Assembly: GCA_003427395.1 (NCBI GenBank)
Contig: BFEA01000252.1
Span: 727,082-750,842 of the forward strand
Source of the DNA: Chara braunii
Lineage: Eukaryota; Streptophyta; Charophyceae; Charales; Characeae
Reading direction: 5' to 3'
Length of the DNA stretch: 23,761 nt
Of this stretch, positions 8,501-16,086 are shown in pieces. A program made the translations under genes and the position numbers. The notes below the pieces were generated by a model. That model had not been told where the DNA came from and did not search any database. It saw nothing but the letters and a program-made list of their open reading frames with translations. Position 1 is the stretch's first letter, and every line of letters starts with the position of its first letter.

Positions 8501-8950
8501 AGCCCGGGTTGTTGGCGCCAATGATAAAGGCTTCCATACTCGACAAAGCGTTCTTTTTGGTACAGCAATATAGTTAGCTTGTTCAGCCTTCCGCAGCCAT
8601 TTATGCAATTTTTGTTTAGGTGTTGTTCTCGTCACATGCATGTGTTCTTTCCATCTGGTTTGGAGTGCCCTCTTAGTTTTTTCAACGTACGTTAGTTTAA
8701 AAAATGGAGAAATCAGTAAATACACACAAGAGTCAGCATCAAATATCTTGTTTCTCTTGTCCGCTGTTATTTCCAGCCAATATCGGCAGTATGTTTTTCC
8801 CCATTTGATATCACCCCTTAGGCACAGACATAAGACAAGGAATTTCTTAATGCATTGGATGTCTTCATCAATCAGCGAGCCAAAGTCATCATGAATCTTG
8901 ACCAATTTCTTGTAGAGCCTCAGAATTGATCTTTTGCTCGCATTGTCTAG
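8501..8950 (-). pseudogene. PLE GIY-YIG endonuclease domain, first copy (active-site change)
   Basis: The frame from about 8950 reads through a helical segment (SLIDEDIQCIKKFL) into DSCVYLLISPFFKLTYVEKT, then KRALQTRWKEHMHVTRTTP. VYL and YVE stand where GIY-YIG nucleases have GIY and YIG, so the second-motif Gly is Glu here. The Arg in TRW and downstream EHM are kept. A 13-bp deletion near 8555, relative to the second copy, shifts the frame after NYIAVP. The enzyme would nick the target DNA to prime reverse transcription. The upstream join to the coiled-coil frame near 8950 is itself a frameshift. Confidence 0.75.
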
Positions 8951-9804
8951 TTTCCCGCAATGTCGTCTTCCTCTTCCGACTTCCTGTCAGAATTGGAGTT
9001 GGAGCTGTTGTCCGATACATGTGTTTCTTCTTCACTCTCATTGACCTCTGCTTCCTTTTTCTCCTCCTTATTCTCAGTCTTCATGAGTACTTCAAAATCC
9101 AAGCGCGCTAGCTCCCACACTCCCGCTTCCTTCCTCTTGTAGGCAACTCCTCTTTGCTTACATAGTTCTTGCACTTTTGTGTAGTGCATGGCGTCGTAGT
9201 AAATCACCCTGTCCTTGAAATATAACCCCAGTGTACAGTCGCCTGTCTTCCCATTCGGCTCACCCTCACCCTCCCTTTCCGTGCGTTCCTCCTCGTGAGA
9301 ATCTGCCTTCTCGCTCTCCTTGTCCTCATCTTGCTTGGTTCCCTTGCCGCTCCCACTGTTTTTTTTACCTTTCGCAGCCAGAATTTCCAAAAGTAGGTCC
9401 TTTAGCTGAGCGACTTCCTTCAGGCCGCTAACTGAGTCCTCCATATTAGCCTCCAGATCTTGCACCACTGCGTCCCTCTCCTTCCCACTGCCGTCAGAGG
9501 GGATCTCCAACGGCTTCTTACCCCTGCTCCTCCTCCTCAGTTCACTAATTCTAGATCTGGTTTTGTTGTTTCCAACTCTGGCCGGGGAGGCACGCTCCCT
9601 CTTTCGTTTCACACTACTGGAGCTTTCCCGTAGCTCCCTCAATCCTTTCTCCATCCTCAACATCTTTAATTCTTCTAACTCTCCCTCTTTCAATTTCGAT
9701 TTCTTTTCCACATCCTCCAATTTTGCCATCAAAATCCGCAGCGAGTTCCCAAAGTTTTCGGCCACCCATTTCTTCATACTCTCTTCTTTTCCCTCCATAG
9801 ACAC
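8947..9804 (-). pseudogene. PLE N-terminal coiled-coil and acidic region
   Basis: A 285-codon frame. Residues about 10-65 are strongly helical and charged (ILMAKLEDVEKKSKLKEGEL), fitting a coiled coil. Residues 65-105 are Arg/Lys-rich (SVKRKRERASP, RRRSRGKK), a possible nuclear-localisation signal. Residues 110-145 form a second helical stretch. Residues 150-187 are Glu/Lys/Gly-rich and low-complexity. Residues about 192-237 (LGLYFKDRV to WELARLDFE) look folded, and TKVQELCKQRGVAYKRK is reminiscent of a SAP-like DNA-binding helix pair. The C-terminus is acidic and Ser-rich. The apparent ATG at 9804 is probably internal, because the upstream frame enters through a shift at about 9825. Such long N-terminal extensions are not standard in Penelope elements. 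Confidence 0.6.
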
Positions 9805-9814
9805 CTTGTCTTTC

Positions 9815-10369
9815 CCTTCTCACGTTCACCCTGCTTTCTCCCTTTTTCCTTCCCCTCCCCCTCCCTTTCCCACTCTTCTTCTCCTTTTCTTCTTGCAAAG
9901 CCCTAAGTCTGGAGATCTCCTCCCGATCTCTCTTCCTCGCTTCTTCCACAGCCTCTTTCAACTTCAATTTGTCAATAAAATTGGCTTGCTCTTTCGTAAA
10001 GAATGCTCGAGGTTGATAGCTTCCACCGTTTCCTCGCCCGTATCCATGGTTATACTGCCCAGTATTACTAGTCGAAGCACCCCCTTGTCCATTCCACTGG
10101 AGTGGAGGATGCGTCGCCGTGTACCCCTGTTGAATTGGATAACCGTACGGCGCTGCTTGATATGGCTGCTGGTAGAACCCGTTAGGCACTTGGAAAGGTG
10201 CGTTCGGGGGTTGATACGTCGATCCGTGCATCACATCGGGCGGGGGTGGAGGTTGGTATGTCGTTCCAGGCATCACGCCGGGCGGGGGTGGAGGTGGAGC
10301 GTTCTCCATCCAATACCTGCCGCAATTCGACCACCGCCCTCTACCTCTATCCCGCCCTTGAGCCCGCAT
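9815..10369 (-). pseudogene. PLE N-terminal Pro/Gly-rich region
   Basis: From an ATG at 10369 the frame opens RAQGRDRGRGRW, then carries two blocks of PPPPP/TYQPP type (VMPGTTYQPPPPP and VMHGSTYQPP), a Gln/Tyr/Gly-rich stretch and FFTKEQANFIDKLKLKEAVEE, a helical segment leading to RKKGESRVNVRRERQ. Around 9825 the coding signal changes frame to the coiled-coil region; the first frame runs on to 9614 but loses its character. The start is uncertain, since a different frame is open to 10479. Disordered Arg/Gly/Pro-rich N-termini often bind RNA, but function here is inference only. Confidence 0.5.
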
Positions 10370-10568
10370 ACGTGTCGATACTCAAACCGTATACCCGCTA
10401 TAATCCTTACTAGTTTATTTAGAGCAACGTACGCCGAATGATCGCTCTTCCTACCTCGTACTCCTTTACCTCCCTTCAATTTCTCGATTCTCGTCCTCCC
10501 TCTCAGTTTATTTTCCTATCTGCTAACCTTTATCAGACCCCCCGATATACTCTATGAACCTGTTACGA

Positions 10569-11021
10569 TGCTTACCATCCCCTACGATTTCACCTTCCGA
10601 TCAGTCCACTTCCCATACCCTCATTTTCCCGCCATGCCACCTGCTGCACCATCCCGTCGTAAATCATGTTCACAACCACCGCGTCATTATCCACGTGTAG
10701 TTGTACCCACGCTTTTTCTCCCCGGTCGCCCCCTCACTTAGATTACCGNCTCGTTCGTGATCCNACCCCAATCTTCGTGCTCAACCCTTCTCCTTTCGCT
10801 TTTCTTTTTCGTTATGTCATCATCATGTTATNCCGCCGTAGCAAGCGGACTTATATTCCACTCACCATGTCATACACACACGCGGCCGCACCATCTTCTC
10901 TACTTCCCCCTCCCCCACTTAGATTTCCATTAGAAATGCACGCCAGCATCTATCATCGTGCGCCGTATTGATACGTCCTGCCACTCGTACTTTCATAGAG
11001 TCGTACGTCAGCATCCTCACC
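10569..11021. repeat. Repeat R copy 1, upstream of the PLE
   Basis: A segment present three times in the window (10569-11021, 12920-13397 interrupted by an adapter, 13436-13810). It lies directly 5' of the retroelement frame, so it may be the element's 5' untranslated or terminal-repeat-like part. It carries Ns at 10749, 10764 and 10832, at the same relative places as in the other copies. Plus-strand frames in it contain N-derived X residues and are not supported as genes. Another N at 11073 lies just outside. Confidence 0.65.
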
Positions 11022-11660
11022 ATGCACCGTCTTGATCCTCAGAGACTATACGTGAAGAGTCCGAACAAAAAANAGAGTCAATTCACATTCTGTACTATGA
11101 TATCAATCAACACTGATCATTTACAATTACAATGGTTAGCAGGATTGATTCTGTGATGCAGAATCCGAAGAGTGGAGATCAAGGTCAGCGACCTTTCAAT
11201 GCTGGTCCTGGCCAGGTTCATGTTACTGTCACTCGGTCGGAGGTTCCAGCATATAGTCAGATTTTGTCTTTGATGCTGAAGAAAACACCCCTTGTCGAGG
11301 AATTTCGCTTGTTCATGTTATTCGCTAAATTTGGTTTTGCTTTTAGCTACTTGCTACCTTTTTCAAGGCAGACCGGACTTGATCTTCTACTACAAATTGA
11401 GTTTGTTTCATACGCCCCTCTGCGTAGGCCGAAGGCCACGACTCTTGCCCGGGTTCACTATAATAATACGACACTACATACAAACAAAATCGATCGCACT
11501 ACGATGGCTTACTATCTATAGATAGATGCCAATTGGAGTATGTATTGTATTTGTATTGTATATAGACTTGAATACAATGGCACGGGTCTCACTTCACTCA
11601 CAAACTCAATCCTTCTCCGGGAAAGGTCATATACGTATGTATTCCGTAATCTGGCGAAAT
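11022..11660. other. Unassigned DNA adjoining mitochondrial fragments
   Basis: A plus-strand frame of 129 codons (11132-11521; begins MVSRIDSVMQNPKSGDQ) is the only sizeable one and I cannot assign it. The word TTCCAGCATATAG at about 11247 recurs at 12107 beside the rps19 and rps3 fragments, and GTAGGCCGAAGGC near 11424 recurs at 15205 beside the rRNA fragment. Both hints suggest this too is mitochondrial intergenic DNA. That remains inference. Confidence 0.35.
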
Positions 11661-11664
11661 TAAT

Positions 11665-11883
11665 TCACCAGCGTACTAGGGCAATCCAAGAGGAACGATT
11701 TGGATCATATTTGATTCTTTCTACCTTACCCGTCAACGGAGTGTTACGTTGAAAGTCAATTCTTCGCTGCAAGCCTCTATGGAAAAGGGTGATACGACCT
11801 GTGGAATTTCGTCCAACAGACGCCTTTTTGAAACTAAAAGTTAATTGTTTGAGTGGTTTTCCTTTCCAGCAACTGTTTTTCAT
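11665..11883 (-). pseudogene. rpl2: Mitochondrial ribosomal protein L2, 5' fragment
   Basis: From ATG at 11883 the frame gives [20 protein letters not shown], then [19 protein letters not shown] and [19 protein letters not shown], then TGA. These are hallmark N-terminal motifs of plant-type mitochondrial uL2, a large-subunit ribosomal protein. Only about 72 of several hundred codons are present. A few residues usually found after FHRG (a Gly/Lys-rich turn) appear to be missing. It lies on the minus strand just downstream of an rps3 start, an order not expected of the conserved ribosomal protein cluster (rpl2-rps19-rps3-rpl16). I infer a rearranged, non-functional fragment. Confidence 0.8.
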
Positions 11884-11953
11884 ACAGCTTCGCTCCCGAA
11901 TCATTTTTGTGTTTTTTGAGTCTGACTGAGATTGGATTGACTTTTTGTGCCAT
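11884..11953 (-). pseudogene. rps3: Mitochondrial ribosomal protein S3, 5' end fragment
   Basis: An ATG at about 11953, overlapping the rps19 stop as TAATGG, opens [13 protein letters not shown], the conserved N-terminus of uS3. Homology stops within about 20 codons and the sequence runs into the rpl2 start at 11883. The rps19-rps3 stop/start overlap is the ancestral arrangement; the join to rpl2 is not. Confidence 0.65.
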
Positions 11954-12098
11954 TATTTGTTTGTCTTTTTTTGTTTCGTTTTTGTTTTCGAAGTTTTACG
12001 TGTAGAAGCAAATTCTCCAAATTTATGACCAACCATATCTTCAGTGATCTGTAAACCAACAAAATATTTTCCGTTTCTCGGCAGTGTATGTAAGAATT
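11953..12098 (-). pseudogene. rps19: Mitochondrial ribosomal protein S19, 3' fragment
   Basis: The minus-strand frame reads [20 protein letters not shown], then [16 protein letters not shown] and a Lys/Thr-rich tail ending in TAA. GHKxGEFxxTR is the signature C-terminus of uS19, a small-subunit head protein. The 5' half is absent: homology ends near 12098, where a 13-base word shared with 11247 begins, suggesting a recombination or join point. Confidence 0.8.
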
Positions 12099-12142
12099 GC
12101 GAGTGTTCCAGCATATAGCCAGATTTTATAATTGCCCTAAAG

Positions 12143-12334
12143 TTGACAGTTAGAGTTATTGCCGCCGTTTACTGGGGCTTCTATTCAAAGCTTATGTCAC
12201 TTCTCCTTTTCACCTTCCAGCACCGCGCAGGTGTCAGACTCTATACATCGTGTTACCACTTGGATTATGCTCAGGCACAAGCATCTACTCCTTATGGAAT
12301 CTTAGGTGTCAAGGTGTGGGTCTCATATTCATAA
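12143..12334 (+). pseudogene. rps3: Mitochondrial ribosomal protein S3, 3' fragment
   Basis: The plus-strand frame ends HLDYAQAQASTPYGILGVKV, then WVSYS and TAA, the conserved C-terminus of plant mitochondrial uS3. It is followed closely by the rpl16 start, the normal order. The rps3 start lies on the opposite strand at 11953, so the gene is split and inverted in this window. Confidence 0.8.
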
Positions 12335-12351
12335 AATCAACCAAAACACAT

Positions 12352-12483
12352 ATGCTATCTCCAAAACGTACAAAATTTCGTAAATATCAGAAAGGAAGAA
12401 GCAAAGGCTCCCACGCGGCGACACAACTTTGTTTTGGAAAATATGGTCTTAAAAGTTGTGAAGCAGGTCGCATATCATATCAA
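12352..12483 (+). pseudogene. rpl16: Mitochondrial ribosomal protein L16, 5' fragment
   Basis: From ATG at 12352 the frame reads SPKRTKFRKYQKGRSKG, then TQLCFGKYGLKSCEAGRISY and Gln: the start of uL16 as found in plant mitochondria. Homology ends at 12483 after GRISYQ, where the usual continuation (a region rich in Ala and Arg) is replaced by unrelated sequence. About one third of the gene is present. It starts 17 bases after the rps3 stop; the two form a conserved pair. Confidence 0.85.
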
Positions 12484-12529
12484 GGAAGAAAAAAAAAACT
12501 GATGCAATTTGTCCAATAGTTACATAGGG

Positions 12530-12690
12530 TGCTGTACTTTTTTTTATATCCATGTGATTAACCAAAGTATACTGATATTGACCGTATAATAAGACGAGAT
12601 TCTTTTGAGATTCTAAATAGGATACATTTTGAAGCAGTTTTGGCCACCACTTCGTGTCCAACAATTCGGCGGAGATGTCCGAATTGCGCT
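12530..12690 (-). pseudogene. Unassigned organelle-like open frame
   Basis: A minus-strand frame with protein-like composition (LLDTKWWPKLLQNVSYLE, then NLVLLYGQYQYTLVNHMDIK) lies between the rpl16 and ccmFN fragments, so it is probably another mitochondrial piece. The YGQYQ...HMDI stretch vaguely recalls plant mitochondrial rpl10, but I cannot confirm it. Confidence 0.3.
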
Positions 12691-12918
12691 GTATGTTGAA
12701 ATAGGTCATTATTTTTTCATTCTTAACATTTTTTTTGCATTAGCCTACAAAAAAAATAATCTATCTTTTTTTTGTTCACTTTACTTTCTCATTTTAACCA
12801 TCTGTTTTTTTAGCTTTTTGTTTTGTTATGTTTCTTCTGATTTCTAAAGTTTCTGGAACTTGGTCGAATCATGAAGGTAGTCTCTTATTATGGTGTTGGA
12901 TCCTGAGTCTTTATGGTT
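12686..12918 (+). pseudogene. ccmFN: Cytochrome c maturation protein CcmFN, N-terminal fragment
   Basis: The frame YVEIGHYFFILNIFFALAYK, a hydrophobic Phe-rich segment, then [20 protein letters not shown] is the N-terminal part of CcmF, the haem lyase membrane protein of cytochrome c maturation (system I) in the mitochondrial inner membrane. [10 protein letters not shown] is a family signature. The codon before YVE is CTG rather than ATG. Homology stops at about 12918, exactly where repeat R begins. A middle piece of the same gene lies inverted at 15289-15580. Confidence 0.8.
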
Positions 12919-12919
12919 C

Positions 12920-13307
12920 TGCTTACCATCCCCTACGATTTCACCTTCCGATCAGTCCACTTCCCATACCCTCACTTTTTCGCCATGCCACCTGCTGCAC
13001 CATCCCGTCGTAAATCATGTTCACAACCACCGCGTCATTATCCACGTGTAGTTGTACCCACGCTTTTTCTCCCCGGTCGCCCCCTCACTTAGATTACCGN
13101 CTCGTTCGTGATCCNACCCCAATCTTCGTGCTCAACCCTTCTCCTTTCGCTTTTCTTTTTCGTTATGTCATCATCATGTTATNCCGCCGTAGCAAGCGNA
13201 CTTATATTCCACTCACCATGTCATACACACACGCGGCCGCACCATCTTCTCTACTTCCCCCTCCCCCACTTAGATTTTCATTAGAGATGCGCGCCAGCAT
13301 CTATCAT
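12920..13307. repeat. Repeat R copy 2
   Basis: Matches 10569 onward (offset about 2351), including Ns at 13100, 13115 and 13183, and has an additional N at 13199. Interrupted by an adapter at 13308 and resumed at 13346-13397. Confidence 0.8.
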
Positions 13308-13345
13308 CTGTCTCTTATACACATCTAGATGTGTATAAGAGACAG
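13308..13345. other. Nextera mate-pair junction adapter (artefact)
   Basis: An exact 38-bp palindrome formed by CTGTCTCTTATACACATCT and its reverse complement. This is the Tn5 mosaic-end dimer left by circularisation in Nextera mate-pair libraries. It is not native DNA. The bases on each side (ctatcat) are the same genomic word, repeated. Confidence 0.97.
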
Positions 13346-13397
13346 CTATCATCGTGCGCCGTATTGATACGTCCTGCCACTCGTACGTTCATAGAGT
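13346..13397. repeat. Repeat R copy 2, continuation between two adapters
   Basis: 52 bp matching about 10950-11000 of copy 1; flanked on both sides by adapter, so its placement is artificial. Confidence 0.8.
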
Positions 13398-13435
13398 CTG
13401 TCTCTTATACACATCTAGATGTGTATAAGAGACAG
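13398..13435. other. Nextera mate-pair junction adapter (artefact)
   Basis: Second exact 38-bp mosaic-end dimer. Confidence 0.97.
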
Positions 13436-13810
13436 ACCATCCCGTCGTAAATCATGTTCACAACCACCGCGTCATTATCCACGTGTAGTTGTACCCACGC
13501 TTTTTCTCCCCGGTCGCCCCCTCACTTAGATTACCGNCTCGTTCGTGATCCNACCCCAATCTTCGTGCTCAACCCTTCTCCTTTCGCTTTTCTTTTTCGT
13601 TATGTCATCATCATGTTATCCCGCCGTAGCAAGCGCACTTATATTCCACTCACCATGTCATACACACACGCGGCCGCACCATCTTCTCTACTTCCCCCTC
13701 CCCCACTTAGATTTTCATTAGAGATGCGCGCCAGCATCTATCATCGTGCGCCGTATTGATACGTCCTGCCACTCGTACGTTCATAGAGTCGTACGTCAGC
13801 ATCCTCACCA
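13436..13810. repeat. Repeat R copy 3
   Basis: Matches 10648-11021, with Ns at 13536 and 13551 corresponding to 10749 and 10764. Bounded on both sides by adapters. Confidence 0.85.
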
Positions 13811-13848
13811 CTGTCTCTTATACACATCTAGATGTGTATAAGAGACAG
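13811..13848. other. Nextera mate-pair junction adapter (artefact)
   Basis: Third exact copy. Translation across it gives SYTHLDVYKRQ, the well-known contaminant peptide produced by this adapter. Confidence 0.97.
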
Positions 13849-14086
13849 CTACAGACTATTTCCTACAAAAAAATTCCAAAAATTCGTTTTTCACCTCACA
13901 GTAGAGCGCCGCCAGGGCCAGTAGCACTTCAGTGCACTATGAGGCAAAAATTCTACCTTGGCGAAAGTATATCCGATATAATAAAATAAAATAAATATTC
14001 CCATTGCCACAACGGACAAAACTCGGNCGTACGTGGTTCCGCGTGGACTATGTTATCAAAGGCCCCTCAGAGGCATGATTTCTTCA
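13849..14086 (-). repeat. Copy of the PLE tail segment
   Basis: Near-identical to 5281-5518 (constant offset 8568), including the AT-rich ATAAAATAAAATAAAT stretch; N at 14027. It begins precisely at the adapter and ends after TTTCTTCA, so one boundary is artificial. It may derive from a second, 5'-truncated copy of the retroelement or be the same locus misjoined. Confidence 0.8.
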
Positions 14087-14629
14087 CACAACCCTGATTA
14101 TTATGGGTGGCAACACTCCTCAAACCAATCGGCCCACCAAAATTCTTGACAATGCACCCCAAGAATTCCCACTCAGCAGCGCTACTTGTGCATTCCAAGC
14201 AGAGATTGCTCTTGTAACATCCTTGAGCAACTTCATGATGCTCTTCGCCTTCAGTTTAAAGGTATCATCACCAACAGTACACTTGATGAAGACAAAACAG
14301 GTTGTCAATAAGATGGATCCCATGAACCAAACCCTTGTGAACCCCAAGTGAGGAGAGAAAGGAGAACCAGGCGAAGATGGAAAGGAGGCAAGTAATACGT
14401 GGGCTCGAAGTAGCCCCTGGGAATGCCTACTTTTTGGCCCAAAATGTGACTCCAACACTAGTGAAAGTATGTCTAGCTTGAACTTGGAGCTTTGAGAATA
14501 GAGGGGTGGGGGAGGTTACAAAACATTGCTTTGATATCGAAGGCAGAAGAAAGAAGACCCTCACACTCAACATTAGAATTTTGTGCCTCACCAACAAATC
14601 AATATTCTTGTTTATCTCACTTTAACCAG
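14087..14629. other. Unassigned DNA between PLE tail and cox1 fragment
   Basis: Overlapping frames exist on both strands (minus 14458-14120 and plus 14103-14351) with no recognisable domain. A 28-base word near 14578-14605 (TGTGCCTCACCAACAAATCA) is repeated at 15590 beside the ccmFN fragment. Confidence 0.35.
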
Positions 14630-14777
14630 TGAAGTGTGCGCTCTGCAAGCGCCTTGGGCAGTTGAGCCAAATTCAACTACACTTGAATGGATGGTACAAA
14701 GTCCTCCAGCTTTTCATACCTTTGAAGAACTTCCANCCATCAAAGAAACAAATAACAACATTGAAATTCAAACATAA
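14630..14777 (+). pseudogene. cox1: Cytochrome c oxidase subunit 1, C-terminal fragment
   Basis: The frame reads [20 protein letters not shown], then [13 protein letters not shown], an N-containing codon (14736), IKETNN and a stop at 14775-14777. This is the characteristic C-terminus of mitochondrial COX1, the catalytic subunit of complex IV. Only the last 45 or so codons are present, without the haem or copper ligands. Confidence 0.9.
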
Positions 14778-14849
14778 TTGTTGTTATTTTGCTGTTAATT
14801 AAAGTCAAGAAAGTAGTCCGTTTTTCTTACTTAAATTGCATTTGGGGGC

Positions 14850-15175
14850 AGGATGGATGCTTCCAAGCCCACCTCCTGGTTGTAATTGCTCGATCACTTC
14901 CTTTCCCACTAAGTGATTGCTTTAGGACCTTAGCGTACGATCTGGGTTGTTTCCCTTTTGACATTGGATCTTAGCACCCAAAGTCTGTCTGCGCGATGCT
15001 CAGTTGCAAGTATTCGGAGTTTCCTTGGGGTTGGTCAAGCTTTGGGCCACCCTAGCCCATCGAGTGNTCTACCTCTTGCAATGAAGATCACACGTTCTAC
15101 CTCAATAGATTTCGCGGAAAACCAGCTACCTCCGAGTTTGATTGGCCTTTCCAATCATCTCTAGTTTTCACTAGA
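14850..15175 (-). rRNA. rrnL: Mitochondrial large-subunit rRNA, domain II fragment
   Basis: On the minus strand the sequence contains GGCCAATCAAACTCGGAGGT, AGCTGGTTTTCCGCGAAATC, then TTTGGGTGCTAAGATCC, GGGAAACAACCCAGATCG and CGCTAAGGTCC, aligning in order with domain II of bacterial 23S rRNA and closest in wording to plant mitochondrial 26S rRNA. It ends around GGCTTGGAAGCATCCATCC. About 325 of roughly 3000 or more bases are present, so it is not a functional rRNA gene. One N occurs at 15067. Confidence 0.85.
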
Positions 15176-15288
15176 GGTTAGACTATACCTTTATCTCACC
15201 TCGTAGGCCGAAGGCGGCGTCACACGTCTACGCTTTCCATCTTCATATGCTAGATCCAATACGACTAGGAGTCAGTCGAGCCGCTCGC

Positions 15289-15580
15289 CTTTTGCGAATC
15301 TGTGGCAAAGCTATGAACAGATGCAAGTAATCCCGAACGAACAAAAAAAGTACCTAAAAGACTGAATAAAAAAGTAACAATGTTTAGAAAGAAGGTTCAA
15401 GAATTCAACCGAAATTAAATGAGTGAATGAATACAAGGTGTAGCTAATACCCAAGGTATCAGAGATGCATTTTCTACGGGATCCCAAAACCACCAACCGC
15501 CCCAACCTAGCTCATGATAAGCCCACCAACTTCCCAGTAGTATTCCTACAGTTAAAAAACAGCAGCACGTTAAAATCCAA
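15289..15580 (-). pseudogene. ccmFN: CcmFN middle fragment with WWD haem-binding motif
   Basis: The minus-strand frame reads [40 protein letters not shown], then [11 protein letters not shown] and later [20 protein letters not shown] and [24 protein letters not shown] is the WWD signature that handles haem in CcmF/CcmC/CcsA proteins. Two in-frame stops (TAA and TGA at about 15418-15397) interrupt it. Converting them by U-to-C editing would give Gln and Arg, not the residues usual there (Leu and Trp), so decay is more likely than editing. It is inverted relative to the N-terminal piece at 12686. Confidence 0.85.
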
Positions 15581-15589
15581 AAAATTTGT

Positions 15590-15960
15590 GCCTCACCAAC
15601 AAATCAATATTCTTCATATTGAAGTGTGACTGTTCGGCAAGTCCCTATCATTTTATGAAATGCATGTTGTTACCTTGCATTTAGAAAATTAAGAACGAAT
15701 GGGACGCCAACATTTGATGTCTTTGTGTTAGAGGGACAATGTAATCAGTCCCCAAACACTCGTCCCACTTTCATAAATTTTTTGTTCAATCCCATCTCTC
15801 TATTATCCTCCTCCATCCTGATGCGAATATTCAAGTTGCGAGTTTCAAAGAAACAACCCCTGCAATCGAATAAAGAGGCGGACAGCGGATCAGGGTGTTC
15901 CCTCGATTAACCCTCATTCTTTTGCTTTTATTAAATACCCTTTCAACAAAACAAGAATTA
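15590..15960. other. Intergenic, no recognised gene
   Basis: Begins with the 28-base word also found at 14578. Short plus-strand frame at 15725-15910 has no recognisable features. Confidence 0.4.
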
Positions 15961-15963
15961 TAT

Positions 15964-16086
15964 GAGCATTGCTCTTACGAGACAATACTTTATAGAAATC
16001 TTTGAGCATTGCTCTTACGAGACAATACTATATAGAAACCTTTCTGAGCATTGCTTTTATGAGGTTATACTTTTCAGAAACCTTTT
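15964..16086. repeat. Three-copy tandem repeat, 40-42 bp
   Basis: Units begin GAGCATTGCT at 15964, 16004 and 16046; the third is the most diverged. Confidence 0.9.

Larger units (their letters stand above)
5281..11021 (-). mobile_element. Decayed Penelope-like retroelement with N-terminal GIY-YIG endonuclease
   Basis: On the minus strand the conceptual product runs Pro/Gly-rich region, charged coiled coil, GIY-YIG endonuclease, Lys-rich linker, CxC...CxxH cluster, reverse transcriptase. Placing the endonuclease before the RT matches the Chlamys/Naiad type of Penelope-like elements; classical Penelope has it after the RT. The frame is broken by shifts near 9825, 8950, 8560, 7363, 6515 and 5875 and by an internal duplication, so this copy cannot be active. 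Boundaries are set by repetition: the tail 5281-5518 recurs at 13849-14086, and the upstream segment 10569-11021 recurs at 12920 and 13436. The left boundary at 5281 coincides with an adapter in the other copy, so the true 3' end may lie further left. Identification as a PLE is firm; the exact ends are not. Confidence 0.8.

Noticed and set aside
9563-10441. 292-codon plus-strand frame
   Set aside because: It is the antisense shadow of the PLE N-terminal coding region; its Ser/Phe/Pro-rich composition is the complement of the Glu/Lys/Arg-rich minus-strand protein.
10666-10971. Repeated plus-strand frame (also at 13017 and 13454) with X residues
   Set aside because: Three copies exist only because repeat R is present three times; the sequence is low-complexity, contains Ns and has no recognised domain.
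13756-13989. Plus-strand frame containing SYTHLDVYKRQ
   Set aside because: It reads across a mate-pair adapter; the peptide is a known contaminant.
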